Origin: Alkalisalibacterium limincola | GTDB lineage: Bacteria > Pseudomonadota > Gammaproteobacteria > Xanthomonadales > Xanthomonadaceae | NCBI RefSeq assembly: GCF_008017755.1 | Contig: NZ_VRTS01000001.1 | Coordinates: 1 to 64,000 of the forward strand | Direction: 5' to 3' | DNA: 64,000 bases | Part shown: piece after piece, positions 46,398 through 55,213 of the stretch | How positions within the stretch are numbered: the first letter of the stretch is position 1 | Layout of the letters: each line of letters begins with the position of its first letter | The notes under the pieces: generated by a model | What the model was told of the DNA's origin: nothing | What the model saw: only the letters and a program-made list of their open reading frames with translations | The model's database searches: none | Position numbers and translations under genes: made by a program

Positions 46398-48854
46398 TCA
46401 GGCGCCCAGCAGTGCGAGCACGCGCGCGGCCAGCGCCTTCGGGGCGTCGGCGGCATCGCGCCCCTCCTCCACCGCCAGCACCGGGCCGACACAGGCCGGG
46501 CAGCCACCGCGGCAGTCGCACTGCTCGACCAGTTCGCGGCCGCGCTGCAGCAGTTCGGCGCGGCGCACGTACAGCGGCTCGCTCAGGCCGATGCCGCCAG
46601 GGTAGTTGTCGTACAGGTAGATGGTCGGCTTGAAGCTGTCCATCGCGTCGGGGACGCCGGGCTGGCCGTCGGTGCCGCGCAGCTGGCCGCGGCCGCCGGC
46701 ATCGCCGCTGGCGAACCAGGCGCCGTCGCTGCTGCCGACCGCCTTCTGCAGGTCGCGCGCCTCGGCCATCACCGACACCGTGGCCACCAGGTGCAGCGCG
46801 TGCGCGGCGGCCAGGAAGCCGTCCAGCGCCTGCTGGCGGCTGGCGAAGGCGCCCTCCAGCACGTCCTGCGGCAGCTGCCACCACAGCGAGGTGGTATGCA
46901 ACTCCTGGTCGGGCAGGTTCACCGGACCATATCCAATGTTTTCATGGGTATAGAAGCGAATCTTCTTGTAACCACTCACCCGCCGTACCACATGCACCTC
47001 GCCGTGCCGGGCGCTGCCCTGGCCGGCATTGGTGCCGTCGAACTGCTCGAGCACCTTGAGCTTGGTGTAGTCGATCGCGTCGGTGTAGTAGTCCACGTGC
47101 GTGCGGGTGACGAAGGCCTTGCGCCCGGTCCAGTCCAGCCGCTCCACCTGGTAGGGGGTGGACTGGATCATGTGGATGGCGCCCTCGTACAAGGTGAGTG
47201 CGGCAGCGGAGTAGTCCACCTCGGCGATGATCTGCTGGCGGCCGTCGCTGCGGTCGACCACGACGAAGTTGCCGTCGGCCACGCTGCGCAGGTTCACCGC
47301 GTTGGCCGGGTAGCTGTCGGCGATCCATTCCCAGCGCCCGCCCTCGCCGTGCAGCACGCCGCTTTCAGCCAGCACTTCCAGGAACGGGGCGCTGTCGATC
47401 GGGCCGAAGCGCTCGCCTTCCAGGAACGGCAGCTCGAACGCGGCGCAGCGGATGTGGTCGAGCAGCACCAGCGGCTGGTCCGGGGCGATGCGGGCGTGTT
47501 CGGGGCTGGCCGCTTCGAAGAATTCGGGATGGCGGACCAGGTACTGGTCCAGCGGCGCGCTGGACGCCACCATGACACCGAGGCTGGGCTGCTGCCGGCG
47601 GCCGGCGCGGCCGAAGCGCTGCCAGGTGGCCGCCACCGAGCCGGGGTAGCCGTTGAGGATGACGACATCGAGCGCGCCGATGTCCACGCCCAGTTCCAGC
47701 GCCGAGGTGGAGACGATGCCATCGACGTCGCCGGCACGCATGGTCTTCTCGACCGCGCGGCGCTCGGTGGGCAGGTAGCCGCCGCGGTAGGCGCGGATGC
47801 GCGGTGGCTTGCGGGGGTCGGAATCGAACACGTCCTTGAGGTACTTGGTCAGCACCTCGACCATCGTGCGGCTCTGGGCGAACACCAGGGTCTTGAGCCC
47901 GGCACGGATGGCCAGACGGGCGATGCGGTTGGACTGCGAGCGCGCCGAGGCGCGCAGGCCCAGGTCGGGGTTCACCACCGGCGGGTTCCACAGCAGCACG
48001 TGCTTGTCGCCGCTGGGCGCGCCGGATTCGGTGATGGCATGCACGTCGGCCTCGATCAGCGCCTGGGCGTGTTCGCGCGGGTTGCCGATGGTGGCCGAGC
48101 ACAGGATGAATTGCGGGTTGGCGCCGTAGAACGCGCACACGCGCTTCAGGCGCCGCAGCACATTGGTGAGGTGCGAGCCGAACACGCCGCGGTAGCTGTG
48201 GATCTCGTCGATGACGATGTATTTCAGGGTCTCGAAGAACTGCGCCCACTTGGTGTGGTGCGGCAGGATGGCCTGGTGGAGCATGTCCGGGTTCGACACC
48301 ACGATGTCGCCGTGCAGGCGAATGGCCTGGCGCGCGTCGCCCGGGGTGTCGCCGTCGAAGGTGAAGGCCTTGAGGCCCAGGTTGCCGGCACGCGAGAGCT
48401 CCAGCAACTCCGACACCTGGTCCTGCGCCAGCGCCTTGGTGGGGAACAGGTACAGCGCCTTGCCGCGGTCGCGCATGGCCGCGGTGGCCACCGGCAGCGT
48501 GTAGCACAGCGTCTTGCCCGAGGCGGTCGGGGTGACGACGACCACGTGCTTGCCCTCGGCCACCGCCTGCCAGGCCTCGGCCTGGTGGCTGTAGAGCTGG
48601 CCGACCCCGCGGCTGGCCAGCGCCCGCGCCAGCGGGGTGGGCAAGTCGGTGGGCAGCGGGGCCATGCGCCCCTCGCGGCCGGGCACGGTGATCACGCCGG
48701 TGATGCGGTCGTGGTACTTGCGCTGAAGCTTCGTGGCCAGCGCCTGGCCGTCGAGCCGCGCCGGCAGCGCGTGGGCACCGGGCACCGGCCAGGCCGGGGT
48801 GGTGGCGGGCGGGACGGTGGCCGGGGGATGGATCGTGGGGGCAGGCGCGGCCAT
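46398..48854 (-). CDS. mrfA: DEAD/DEAH superfamily 2 helicase with DUF1998 zinc domain, MrfA/Hrq1 type
   Basis: ATP-dependent DNA helicase of 818 residues. Walker A is TPTASGKTLCY near residue 108, the Walker B box is IDEIHSYRG near residue 200, motif III is CSATIGN near residue 235, and motif VI is QRFGRAGRRQQPS near residue 420. The C-terminus carries the four-cysteine zinc cluster CDCRGGCPACVGP near residue 785, which defines the MZB/DUF1998 domain. B. subtilis MrfA (YprA) works with MrfB in excision repair of crosslink-type damage. The ATG at 48854 is preferred; the open frame reaches 49376 but that part covers arsC and shows no family similarity. Confidence 0.9.
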   Translation of the reverse strand: MAAPAPTIHPPATVPPATTPAWPVPGAHALPARLDGQALATKLQRKYHDRITGVITVPGREGRMAPLPTDLPTPLARALASRGVGQLYSHQAEAWQAVAEGKHVVVVTPTASGKTLCYTLPVATAAMRDRGKALYLFPTKALAQDQVSELLELSRAGNLGLKAFTFDGDTPGDARQAIRLHGDIVVSNPDMLHQAILPHHTKWAQFFETLKYIVIDEIHSYRGVFGSHLTNVLRRLKRVCAFYGANPQFILCSATIGNPREHAQALIEADVHAITESGAPSGDKHVLLWNPPVVNPDLGLRASARSQSNRIARLAIRAGLKTLVFAQSRTMVEVLTKYLKDVFDSDPRKPPRIRAYRGGYLPTERRAVEKTMRAGDVDGIVSTSALELGVDIGALDVVILNGYPGSVAATWQRFGRAGRRQQPSLGVMVASSAPLDQYLVRHPEFFEAASPEHARIAPDQPLVLLDHIRCAAFELPFLEGERFGPIDSAPFLEVLAESGVLHGEGGRWEWIADSYPANAVNLRSVADGNFVVVDRSDGRQQIIAEVDYSAAALTLYEGAIHMIQSTPYQVERLDWTGRKAFVTRTHVDYYTDAIDYTKLKVLEQFDGTNAGQGSARHGEVHVVRRVSGYKKIRFYTHENIGYGPVNLPDQELHTTSLWWQLPQDVLEGAFASRQQALDGFLAAAHALHLVATVSVMAEARDLQKAVGSSDGAWFASGDAGGRGQLRGTDGQPGVPDAMDSFKPTIYLYDNYPGGIGLSEPLYVRRAELLQRGRELVEQCDCRGGCPACVGPVLAVEEGRDAADAPKALAARVLALLGA

Positions 48855-49022
48855 GCGGGCTCCGGAGCAAGGGCGGAAGCGCAGCGTGGCCCGCGGGGGT
48901 CTCACCAAGTGAGACGCCCGCCGCCCTGCCGCCCCCGGTGCACCTGTCCGCCACCCGAACAGCGCGACGGGGTGGCCCGGCCCTCGCCGTATACTGGAAG
49001 GCCCACCCGCCACGGAGGCACC

Positions 49023-49373
49023 ATGGGCAAGCCCGTGATCTACCACAACCCGCGCTGCTCGAAATCGCGCGAGGCACTGGCGCTGCTGGAAGCCGAGGGC
49101 GTGGAGCTGGAGGTGGTGAAGTACCTGGAGTCGCCGCCGGATTCCGCCACGCTGCGCACGCTGCTCAAGAAGCTGGGCGTGGGCCCGCGCGACCTGATGC
49201 GCACGAAGGAGCCGGAGTACCGCGACCTGGGACTCGACAACGAATCGCTGTCGGAAGCCGCGCTGGTGGCGGCGATGGTGGCGCACCCGAAGCTGATCGA
49301 GCGGCCGGTGTTCGTCAACGGCGAGCGCGCCGTGATCGGCCGGCCGCCGGAGAAGGTGCTGGAGATCCTCTAG
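49023..49373 (+). CDS. arsC: arsenate reductase (glutaredoxin-dependent ArsC family)
   Basis: Small thioredoxin-fold protein of 116 residues. The active-site region is IYHNPRCSKSREALALL (residues 6-22) with the single catalytic Cys12, and the oxyanion-binding end is HPKLIERPVFVNGERAVIGRPPE near residue 88. Members reduce arsenate using glutathione and glutaredoxin, but the chromosomal YffB/YfgD branch lacks a proven arsenic role, so the label is by family. It is the only plus-strand gene in this part of the window and is divergent from mrfA across 168 bases. A hairpin terminator follows. Confidence 0.88.
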   Translation: MGKPVIYHNPRCSKSREALALLEAEGVELEVVKYLESPPDSATLRTLLKKLGVGPRDLMRTKEPEYRDLGLDNESLSEAALVAAMVAHPKLIERPVFVNGERAVIGRPPEKVLEIL

Positions 49374-49395
49374 CACTGCTGCGCCGATGCCACCA

Positions 49396-49426
49396 CGAAA
49401 AACGCACCCCGAAGGGTGCGCTTTCG
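49396..49426. terminator. bidirectional intrinsic terminator between arsC and the collagen-like genes
   Basis: CGCACCC (49403-49409) pairs with GGGTGCG (49414-49420) around a CGAA tetraloop, and the flanking CGAAA and TTTCG extend the stem after a small bulge. The A-run on one side and T-run on the other let it work in both directions, ending arsC on the plus strand and the collagen-like operon on the minus strand. Confidence 0.75.
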
Positions 49427-49463
49427 ATCACCTGGGTGTTCCCGCGCGGACGCGGGACGCCAC

Positions 49464-51284
49464 TCAGTAGACGAGGTCGATGCTGACGCGGCCGTGGCCG
49501 GTGCGCACCGCTGCTTCGGTGGTGCCCTGCGGGTCGATGTTGAACGAGCCGCCACCACCGCCGCCGCCGCGGTCGGAGCGACCGCCGCCACCGCCGGAGT
49601 AGCCACCGCCGCCGGCTCCGCCGCAACCACCGCCACCGCCACCGCCGCCGAAGCCGCCCTGGCCCTGCGTGCGGTGGTAGCAACCACGCCCACCCACGCC
49701 GCCGGCAAGGAAGGACTTGCCACCAGCCGTGCGCATGCCGTTGGCATCCAGGCCGGTGTAGCCCTGTCCGCCGGTCACGTCATGGCAGGCCCACGAGGTG
49801 CGCGTACCGTACTGGCCGTCGCCGCTGAAGCCACCGCCGGCACCGCCGGGGAACTGGTCGGTCATCGCCGCACCACCAGACCCGTCGCTGCCACCGGCAC
49901 CGCCATCAAGCGTTGGGCTGAAGGCCCGGCCGATCAGGCCGCTGGTGCCGGCCGACCCGCCGGAGCCGCGCGAGAACTGCGAGGAGTCCGTGCCGCAGCC
50001 GCCGTGCGAACCACCGCCACCGGCAACGAACAGGGGCTCGCCGTTGAGCACCACGAAGCTGCCGCCACCGGCGCCGGCCTCGGTGATGCTGCCCAGCCAG
50101 CCCGACTGGCCGACCAGGATCTCGACCACGTCGCCGGCTTCCAGCACCACTTCGCCACTGACCCGCGCGCCGAGGCCACCGGCGGCGATGACGCTGCCCA
50201 TGTAGCCACCCTGGGCGCCTTCGGCCTGGATGCGGTAGGTGCCGGTGTGCGGCACCGTCCAGCGCTGGATGCCACCGACCACTTCCACCTCGCCTTCCAG
50301 GTCGGTGTCGGTGTAGGCGGCATCGCAGGCCGCCTGCGTGGGGCCGAAGCGCCCCGTGGTGCCGCAACTGGCGAAGGCCAGCGGCTGCGTCCAGCCCGGT
50401 GCGTGGCACAGGTTGCCCGTGGACTGCACTTCCTCGGGGTCCAGCACGCCGTTGCCGTTGAGGTCGATGCCGGCAGCCACCGCGGTGCCACCGAGCTTGC
50501 AGGTGGTGCCGGCCGGGATGACCGAGTGGGCCAGCAGCGGCACGCCCGCGTCGGCACCGGCCGGACCCTGCGGGCCCTGCGGGCCTTGCGGACCGGCCTC
50601 GCCGGGAGCGCCGGCCGCGCCGGCCGGACCCTTCGGGCCCGCCTCACCTGCCGCACCCTCTGCGCCCGGTGCACCGGCCACGCCGGCTTCACCCTGCGCA
50701 CCCATGGCACCCGCCACGCCGCGCTCGCCGGCGATGCCGATGTCGCCAGCCGCACCGTCGACACCGGCCGCGCCCTGCGCACCGATTTCGCCCTGCGCGC
50801 CCTGCGGGCCCTGGGCACCGGTTTCACCGGCCTCGCCCTGCGGACCCACCGGACCTGCGGCACCGACCGGACCCTGGGGGCCCTGCGGTCCCTGCGGACC
50901 CTGCGGACCCACCGGACCGGGTGCACCGATGCTCATCGGCAACTGGCTGGTGGCCAGGCCGGACTGGGTCGCCACTTCGATGACGTAGTCACCTTCCGAC
51001 GGCAGGCCACCGGGGAAGCGGCACTGGATCTGCGCTTCACCGGCCACCAGCGTGCCTGCATCGCACAGGCCGTCCAGGTCGATCCAGCCATCGACGCTGC
51101 CCAGGCGGACCTGGATGTCGCCGGCGTAGTCGCCCAGCCCGCTGGCGAACACCACCAGCGTGTCGTACTCGTGCAGCGCCACCGCGCCCCGGACCTGCGG
51201 ATCGGCAGCCAGCGCCAGCCCCGGCGCCGCCAGGGCCAGTGCGCAGGCCAGGCCCAGCGAGGCCCTCGTCATTGACGTCTTCAT
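49464..51284 (-). CDS. exported collagen-like protein with glycine-rich C-terminal domain
   Basis: Protein of 606 residues. It has a signal peptide ([19 protein letters not shown]), a globular N-terminal domain of about 95 residues ([20 protein letters not shown]) and 42 uninterrupted Gly-X-Y triplets, then a Ca-loop-like module [15 protein letters not shown] flanked by cysteines. The rest is a beta-rich, strongly Gly-rich domain with [10 protein letters not shown] and long Gly/Ser runs. Bacterial collagen-like stalks are usually surface-exposed and project a head domain. The ATG at 51284 has GAGGA eight bases upstream. The start lies 15 bases downstream of the stop of the second collagen-like gene, so the pair is cotranscribed. 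Confidence 0.83.
   Translation of the reverse strand: MKTSMTRASLGLACALALAAPGLALAADPQVRGAVALHEYDTLVVFASGLGDYAGDIQVRLGSVDGWIDLDGLCDAGTLVAGEAQIQCRFPGGLPSEGDYVIEVATQSGLATSQLPMSIGAPGPVGPQGPQGPQGPQGPVGAAGPVGPQGEAGETGAQGPQGAQGEIGAQGAAGVDGAAGDIGIAGERGVAGAMGAQGEAGVAGAPGAEGAAGEAGPKGPAGAAGAPGEAGPQGPQGPQGPAGADAGVPLLAHSVIPAGTTCKLGGTAVAAGIDLNGNGVLDPEEVQSTGNLCHAPGWTQPLAFASCGTTGRFGPTQAACDAAYTDTDLEGEVEVVGGIQRWTVPHTGTYRIQAEGAQGGYMGSVIAAGGLGARVSGEVVLEAGDVVEILVGQSGWLGSITEAGAGGGSFVVLNGEPLFVAGGGGSHGGCGTDSSQFSRGSGGSAGTSGLIGRAFSPTLDGGAGGSDGSGGAAMTDQFPGGAGGGFSGDGQYGTRTSWACHDVTGGQGYTGLDANGMRTAGGKSFLAGGVGGRGCYHRTQGQGGFGGGGGGGGCGGAGGGGYSGGGGGRSDRGGGGGGGSFNIDPQGTTEAAVRTGHGRVSIDLVY
50550..50927 (-). repeat. 42 Gly-X-Y collagen triplets
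   Basis: The stretch encodes 126 residues of unbroken Gly-X-Y. It starts with GPQ and GPV units, is richer in GAQ, GEA and GVA in the middle, and returns to GPQ near its end. Hydroxyproline cannot be assumed in bacteria, so stability would come from charge pairs and length. Repeated codons make this part of the DNA recombination-prone. Confidence 0.9.
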
Positions 51285-51298
51285 GTTGGGGGTCCTCA

Positions 51299-52051
51299 TC
51301 ACAGGCTGGCCGGACGACCGCCGCACAGCACGACGTTCTGGTCGACCTCGGCCGCGTCGAGGACGCCGTCACCGTCGGCATCGCGACCGGACAGGAAGCG
51401 CAGTCCGCCCTGCGGACACGTGGAGCCGGCTGCGACCTGCTCCATGCGCACCAGCGAGCTGCGACCGGCGGAACCCGCCGCGCCCATCGGCCCGATGGGG
51501 CCCTGCGCACCCGGAGCACCCTGCGGGCCGGTGTCGCCCTGCGGACCGACCGGACCCTGCGGGCCTTGCGCGCCCTGCGGACCCTGCGCGCCGGCCGGGC
51601 CCTGCGGACCCTGCGGGCCGGCCGGACCGGTCTCGCCCTGCGGGCCCATCGGGCCTTCCGGCCCCATCGGGCCTTCCGGGCCCTGCGGACCCGTCGCGCC
51701 CAGCGTCAGGCTGTGGTTGAGTTCCAGGCCATTGCGCAGGTTCGCGATGCGCAGCAGGTAGGTGCCGGCGGCCGGCAGCCCCTCGGGGAACGCGCACAGC
51801 ACTTCCGTCTGCTCCCCGGTTCCGTTGAAGCGGCACTTGCCGGTGATGTCACCCGGCCCGCCGTCGGCGCCCAGCCATACCCGGGTGTGCATGCGCGAGG
51901 CGTTCAGGCCCTCGGCCAGGATGACCAGCGCATTGTCGTCGTGCAGCGTGGTGACCCCGATGATGCTGGGGGACTCGGCGGCGGAGGCGGCACCCGCGAA
52001 CAGACCGGCGCAGGCAATGAAGAGCGGACGGAGCAGAAACGATCGCGACAC
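51299..52051 (-). CDS. exported collagen-like protein, shorter paralog
   Basis: Protein of 250 residues with a signal peptide ([19 protein letters not shown]), an N-terminal domain homologous to that of its neighbour ([26 protein letters not shown] and [14 protein letters not shown]), 27 Gly-X-Y triplets and a terminal module with [19 protein letters not shown] and VLDAAEV, ending in a Cys. The D-x-D-x-D-G spacing resembles a calcium-binding loop of the kind found after collagen repeats in secreted bacterial proteins. It lacks the Gly-rich head of the larger paralog. The two may form a heterotrimer or stack; that is a guess. Confidence 0.8.
   Translation of the reverse strand: MSRSFLLRPLFIACAGLFAGAASAAESPSIIGVTTLHDDNALVILAEGLNASRMHTRVWLGADGGPGDITGKCRFNGTGEQTEVLCAFPEGLPAAGTYLLRIANLRNGLELNHSLTLGATGPQGPEGPMGPEGPMGPQGETGPAGPQGPQGPAGAQGPQGAQGPQGPVGPQGDTGPQGAPGAQGPIGPMGAAGSAGRSSLVRMEQVAAGSTCPQGGLRFLSGRDADGDGVLDAAEVDQNVVLCGGRPASL
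51458..51700 (-). repeat. 27 Gly-X-Y collagen triplets
   Basis: This 243-base segment encodes 81 residues of Gly-X-Y, dominated by GPQ, GPE, GPM and GAQ. It is separate from the longer repeat at 50.55-50.93 kb and lies in the upstream paralog. Confidence 0.9.
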
Positions 52052-52198
52052 GGGAACCCCCTACGGCGTTGAAGTTCCACAGACCAAGGCAATTTACGTG
52101 CCAGTCAGCATCGCCATTGGGGAACTATTCACATCGAGGGGTTTTTCTGCCTCCCTTCCTGCCCTGCAAGTCTGCGAGCCACGTCACGCTTTTCAAAT

Positions 52199-53854
52199 TC
52201 AGGTCAATAAATGACGTGAACTGCCCCAGACTTTTTCGCATTCACCCCGCGCCGCCGTCTCCCGCCGGATCGAGACCACCCCGTCCGGGGCGGTGAAGGC
52301 CTCCGCCCGCGCATGCCGCCAGTAGCGGTCGAAGACCTCGTGGCGGGTCTGCCTCTCGCGCCCGTCCAGCAGCTCGCCGGGCTGCAGCCGCGGGTACAGC
52401 CGGGCCAGCGAATGCACCTCGGTCTGCGACACCCGGCGGATGATGTGCTCCGGCGCCAGGTCGTCCGGGTGGGCCACGCCGGCGGCCTGCAGCAGCTGGC
52501 GCAGCGCCTCCATCGTGTTGCGGTGGTAGTGCTGCACCCGGGCGGACTTGTCGGTGACCACCAGCGAACGCTGGCGGGTGGGGTCCTGGGTGGCCACGCC
52601 GGTGGGGCAATGGTCGGTGTGGCACGAGCGCGACTGGATGCAGCCCAGCGCGAACATGAAGCCACGCGCGGAGTTGCACCAGTCCGCACCGATGGCCAGC
52701 GTGCGCGCGATGTCGAAGGCGGTGATGACCTTGCCGGCCGCGCCGATGCGGATCCTGCCGCGCAGGTCCAGCCCCACCAGCGTGTTGTGCACCAGCATCA
52801 GGCCTTCCTTGAGCGGCACGCCGACGTGGTCGCTGAACTCCAGCGGCGACGCCCCGGTGCCGCCCTCGCCGCCGTCGACGACGATGAAGTCCGGCTCGAT
52901 GCCGGTCTGCACCATGGCCTTGGCGATGGCCAGCCACTCCCAGGGGTGGCCGATGGCCAGCTTGAAGCCGGTGGGCTTGTCGCCCGAGAGACGGCGCAGG
53001 CGGTCGATGAACTCCAGCAGGCCGATCGGGGTGTCGAACTCCCCGTGCCAGGCCGGGGAATAGACGTCCTCGCCCACCGGCACGCCGCGTGCCTGCGCAA
53101 TCTCTTCGGTCACCTTCGCGCCCGGCAGCATGCCGCCCTGCCCCGGCTTGGCCCCCTGGCTGAGCTTGAGCTCGATCATCTTCACCTGCGGTTCGCAGGC
53201 GTTCTCGCGGAAGCGCTCCTCGTTGAAGCTGCCATCGTCGTTGCGGCAGCCGAAGTAGCCGGTGCCGATCTCCCAGACCAGGTCGCCGCCGTGCTCGCGG
53301 TGGAAGCGCGATATCGAGCCCTCGCCGGTGTCGTGGTAGAACCCGCCACGCTTCGCGCCGGCGTTCAGGGCCAGGATGGCGTTCGCCGACAGCGAACCGA
53401 AGCTCATCGCGGAGATGTTGAACACGCTGGCGTCGTAGGGCTGGGCGCGGCCGGCGCCGATGGTGATGCGGAAGTCGCGCGACTCGATGCGGGTCGGCGC
53501 CATGGAATGGTTGATCCATTCGTAGTCGTCGCCGTACACGTCGCGGTCGGTGCCGAAGGCGCGTGTCTGCAACTCGTCCTTGGCGCGCTGGTAGACGATG
53601 GCGCGCTGGTGGCGCGAGAACGGCACCTCGTCGTGGTCGTCCTCGATGAAGTACTGGCGCATCTCCGGGCGGATGGCCTCCATCAGGTAGCGCGCATGCC
53701 CGATCAGCGGATAGTTGCGCAGCACCGAGCGGTGCGCCTGGGCCAGATCGCGGGCGCCGACCAGCAGGCCCAGGCCCCCGGCCACGACCAGCACCCAGCC
53801 CCAGGCCCCGGCGGTGCCGGCGGTGGTGAGCAGCCATAGGCCGCCGCCCAGCAT
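52199..53854 (-). CDS. membrane-anchored FMN/Fe-S glutamate synthase-like protein
   Basis: Protein of 551 residues from the ATG at 53854. A hydrophobic segment begins at residue 5 (LWLLTTAGTAGAWGWVL) and is followed by the glutamate synthase central and FMN domains: SFGSLSANAI near residue 155, GGEGGTGASPLEFSDHVG near residue 330, and the cluster CIQSRSCHTDHCPTGVATQ near residue 400, whose cysteines match the 3Fe-4S site. There is no glutaminase domain. Related proteins usually have a longer N-terminus with two helices. Here FIIRNAGLLIAA is encoded just upstream in another frame, from a possible TTG at 53901, so a single-base frameshift at about 53855-53864 probably splits the real N-terminus. 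Confidence 0.85.
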   Translation of the reverse strand: MLGGGLWLLTTAGTAGAWGWVLVVAGGLGLLVGARDLAQAHRSVLRNYPLIGHARYLMEAIRPEMRQYFIEDDHDEVPFSRHQRAIVYQRAKDELQTRAFGTDRDVYGDDYEWINHSMAPTRIESRDFRITIGAGRAQPYDASVFNISAMSFGSLSANAILALNAGAKRGGFYHDTGEGSISRFHREHGGDLVWEIGTGYFGCRNDDGSFNEERFRENACEPQVKMIELKLSQGAKPGQGGMLPGAKVTEEIAQARGVPVGEDVYSPAWHGEFDTPIGLLEFIDRLRRLSGDKPTGFKLAIGHPWEWLAIAKAMVQTGIEPDFIVVDGGEGGTGASPLEFSDHVGVPLKEGLMLVHNTLVGLDLRGRIRIGAAGKVITAFDIARTLAIGADWCNSARGFMFALGCIQSRSCHTDHCPTGVATQDPTRQRSLVVTDKSARVQHYHRNTMEALRQLLQAAGVAHPDDLAPEHIIRRVSQTEVHSLARLYPRLQPGELLDGRERQTRHEVFDRYWRHARAEAFTAPDGVVSIRRETAARGECEKVWGSSRHLLT

Positions 53855-53950
53855 GCCGCCGCGATCAACAGGCCCGCGTTGCGGATGATGAATCCTCGCA
53901 ATGTCCTCTCCCGCCCAGCATCGACCGCCAAGGGTAGCGGCAGTGGCGGC

Positions 53951-55099
53951 TCAGGACGAGCGCGGCTGCTCCAGCGCGGGGATCACGCGGCCTAGCACGG
54001 GCAACGCCACCAGCCCCTCGTGCAACGCATGCAGTGCGCGCACCGCGCGTTCGCGGCGGGCGGTCAGCCAGTACCAGCCCACCGTCATCGACAGGAACGC
54101 CACCACGAACAGGGGATAGGGCAGGTCCGCCTTGAGGGCCAGCGCGGCCACGCCGCCGAGCAGCAACGAGAACGCGGTGATGACGAACACCGCGGTGGTG
54201 ACGCTGAAACCCGCATCGACCATGTAGTGGTGCATGTGGCCGCGGTCGGCCGAGAACGGCGAGCGGCCGTTGACCAGGCGGCGCAGCATCAGCACCAGGC
54301 AGTCGATGACCGGCGGCGCGATCAGGAACGGGGCCAGCACCGGGCTGACCGGGTGCCCCGGATTCTGGGTGAGGCGGAAGGCGGCCCAGGCGATGACCAG
54401 GCCCAGGAAGGCGCTGCCGGCATTGCCCATGAACACCTTGGCCCGGCGTTGGCCGGGGCGGCGAAGGTTGAACACGAGGAAAGCGGTGACCGCCGCGGAG
54501 ATCATGACCAGGCCATGCACCAGGCGCTCGTTGCCGGCGTAGTAGGCCGCGGCGGCCAGCATCAGCAGCGCCGCCAGCGACAGCATGCCGGCCAGGCCGT
54601 CGACGCCGTCGGACATGTTGAGCGCGTTGATGAGGCCGACCGTGGCGAACACGGTGAACGGCACCGACAGCACGCCCAGCGACATGGGCTGCAGGCCGAA
54701 CACCGGACCGATCTGGGCGATCTGCACGCCACCGACGTAAACAAGGATCAGCGCGGCGAAGACCTGGGCGAGGATGCGCAGGTACCAGCGCACGTCGAAC
54801 ATGTCGTCCAGCAGGCCGACCAGCACCAGCAGGCCCGAGGCGAGCATGAGCGCGCGCATCGGCGGGTGCGGGTTGACCAGCGTGAGCACCACGACCACCA
54901 GGGCGACGTACATGGCCAGGCCGCCGTGGTACGGGGTCGGCGTGCCGTGGTCCTTGCGACCGGCAGGACGGTCCAGCCACCCGATCCGGTGGGCCACCGG
55001 ATTGAACAGCCAGATCAGCAATGAGGTGAGCACCAGGACAGCGGTGAACTCGAGACCAATCGTGACGAACAACGTGAAACCCCTGGGTGATCGTTCCAT
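53951..55099 (-). CDS. wecA: WecA/MraY-type UDP-GlcNAc(HexNAc):undecaprenyl-phosphate transferase
   Basis: Polytopic phospho-sugar transferase of 382 residues with about eleven helices. DRPAGRKDHGTPTPYHGGLAM near residue 45 and the motif LLDDMFDVRWYLRI near residue 95 (Asp-Asp) are part of the active site; NALNMSDGVDGLAG near residue 155 and VFMGNAGSAFLG near residue 225 are the other conserved loops. A histidine-rich loop RGHMHHYMVDAGF near residue 290 is typical of WecA. It starts lipid-linked polymer synthesis with a HexNAc-1-phosphate. Because the PglC-like initiator is in the other cluster, this region may belong to a different polymer. Confidence 0.9.
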   Translation of the reverse strand: MERSPRGFTLFVTIGLEFTAVLVLTSLLIWLFNPVAHRIGWLDRPAGRKDHGTPTPYHGGLAMYVALVVVVLTLVNPHPPMRALMLASGLLVLVGLLDDMFDVRWYLRILAQVFAALILVYVGGVQIAQIGPVFGLQPMSLGVLSVPFTVFATVGLINALNMSDGVDGLAGMLSLAALLMLAAAAYYAGNERLVHGLVMISAAVTAFLVFNLRRPGQRRAKVFMGNAGSAFLGLVIAWAAFRLTQNPGHPVSPVLAPFLIAPPVIDCLVLMLRRLVNGRSPFSADRGHMHHYMVDAGFSVTTAVFVITAFSLLLGGVAALALKADLPYPLFVVAFLSMTVGWYWLTARRERAVRALHALHEGLVALPVLGRVIPALEQPRSS

Positions 55100-55213
55100 G
55101 AAGGGATGCGGGCGCGTGCATGGTAACGCCCGGCAGAGGCCAGAACTGTGTCCGTGTCGGCCTCTTCACTCTGAATTTTTCTAGGTTTACTGGGGGTTTA
55201 CATTCAGCCTGCG

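Noticed and set aside
46185-49373. Open frame of more than 1000 codons on the plus strand
   Set aside because: It lies opposite the helicase and exonuclease, whose motifs are complete. The translated plus-strand product is low in complexity and rich in Arg, His and Val, as expected for an antisense frame in high-GC DNA; only its last 117 codons are real, as arsC.
50550-51700. Direct repeats that might suggest a CRISPR array
   Set aside because: The repeats are nine-base Gly-X-Y codon units inside two collagen-like genes; there are no spacers of constant length and no cas genes.
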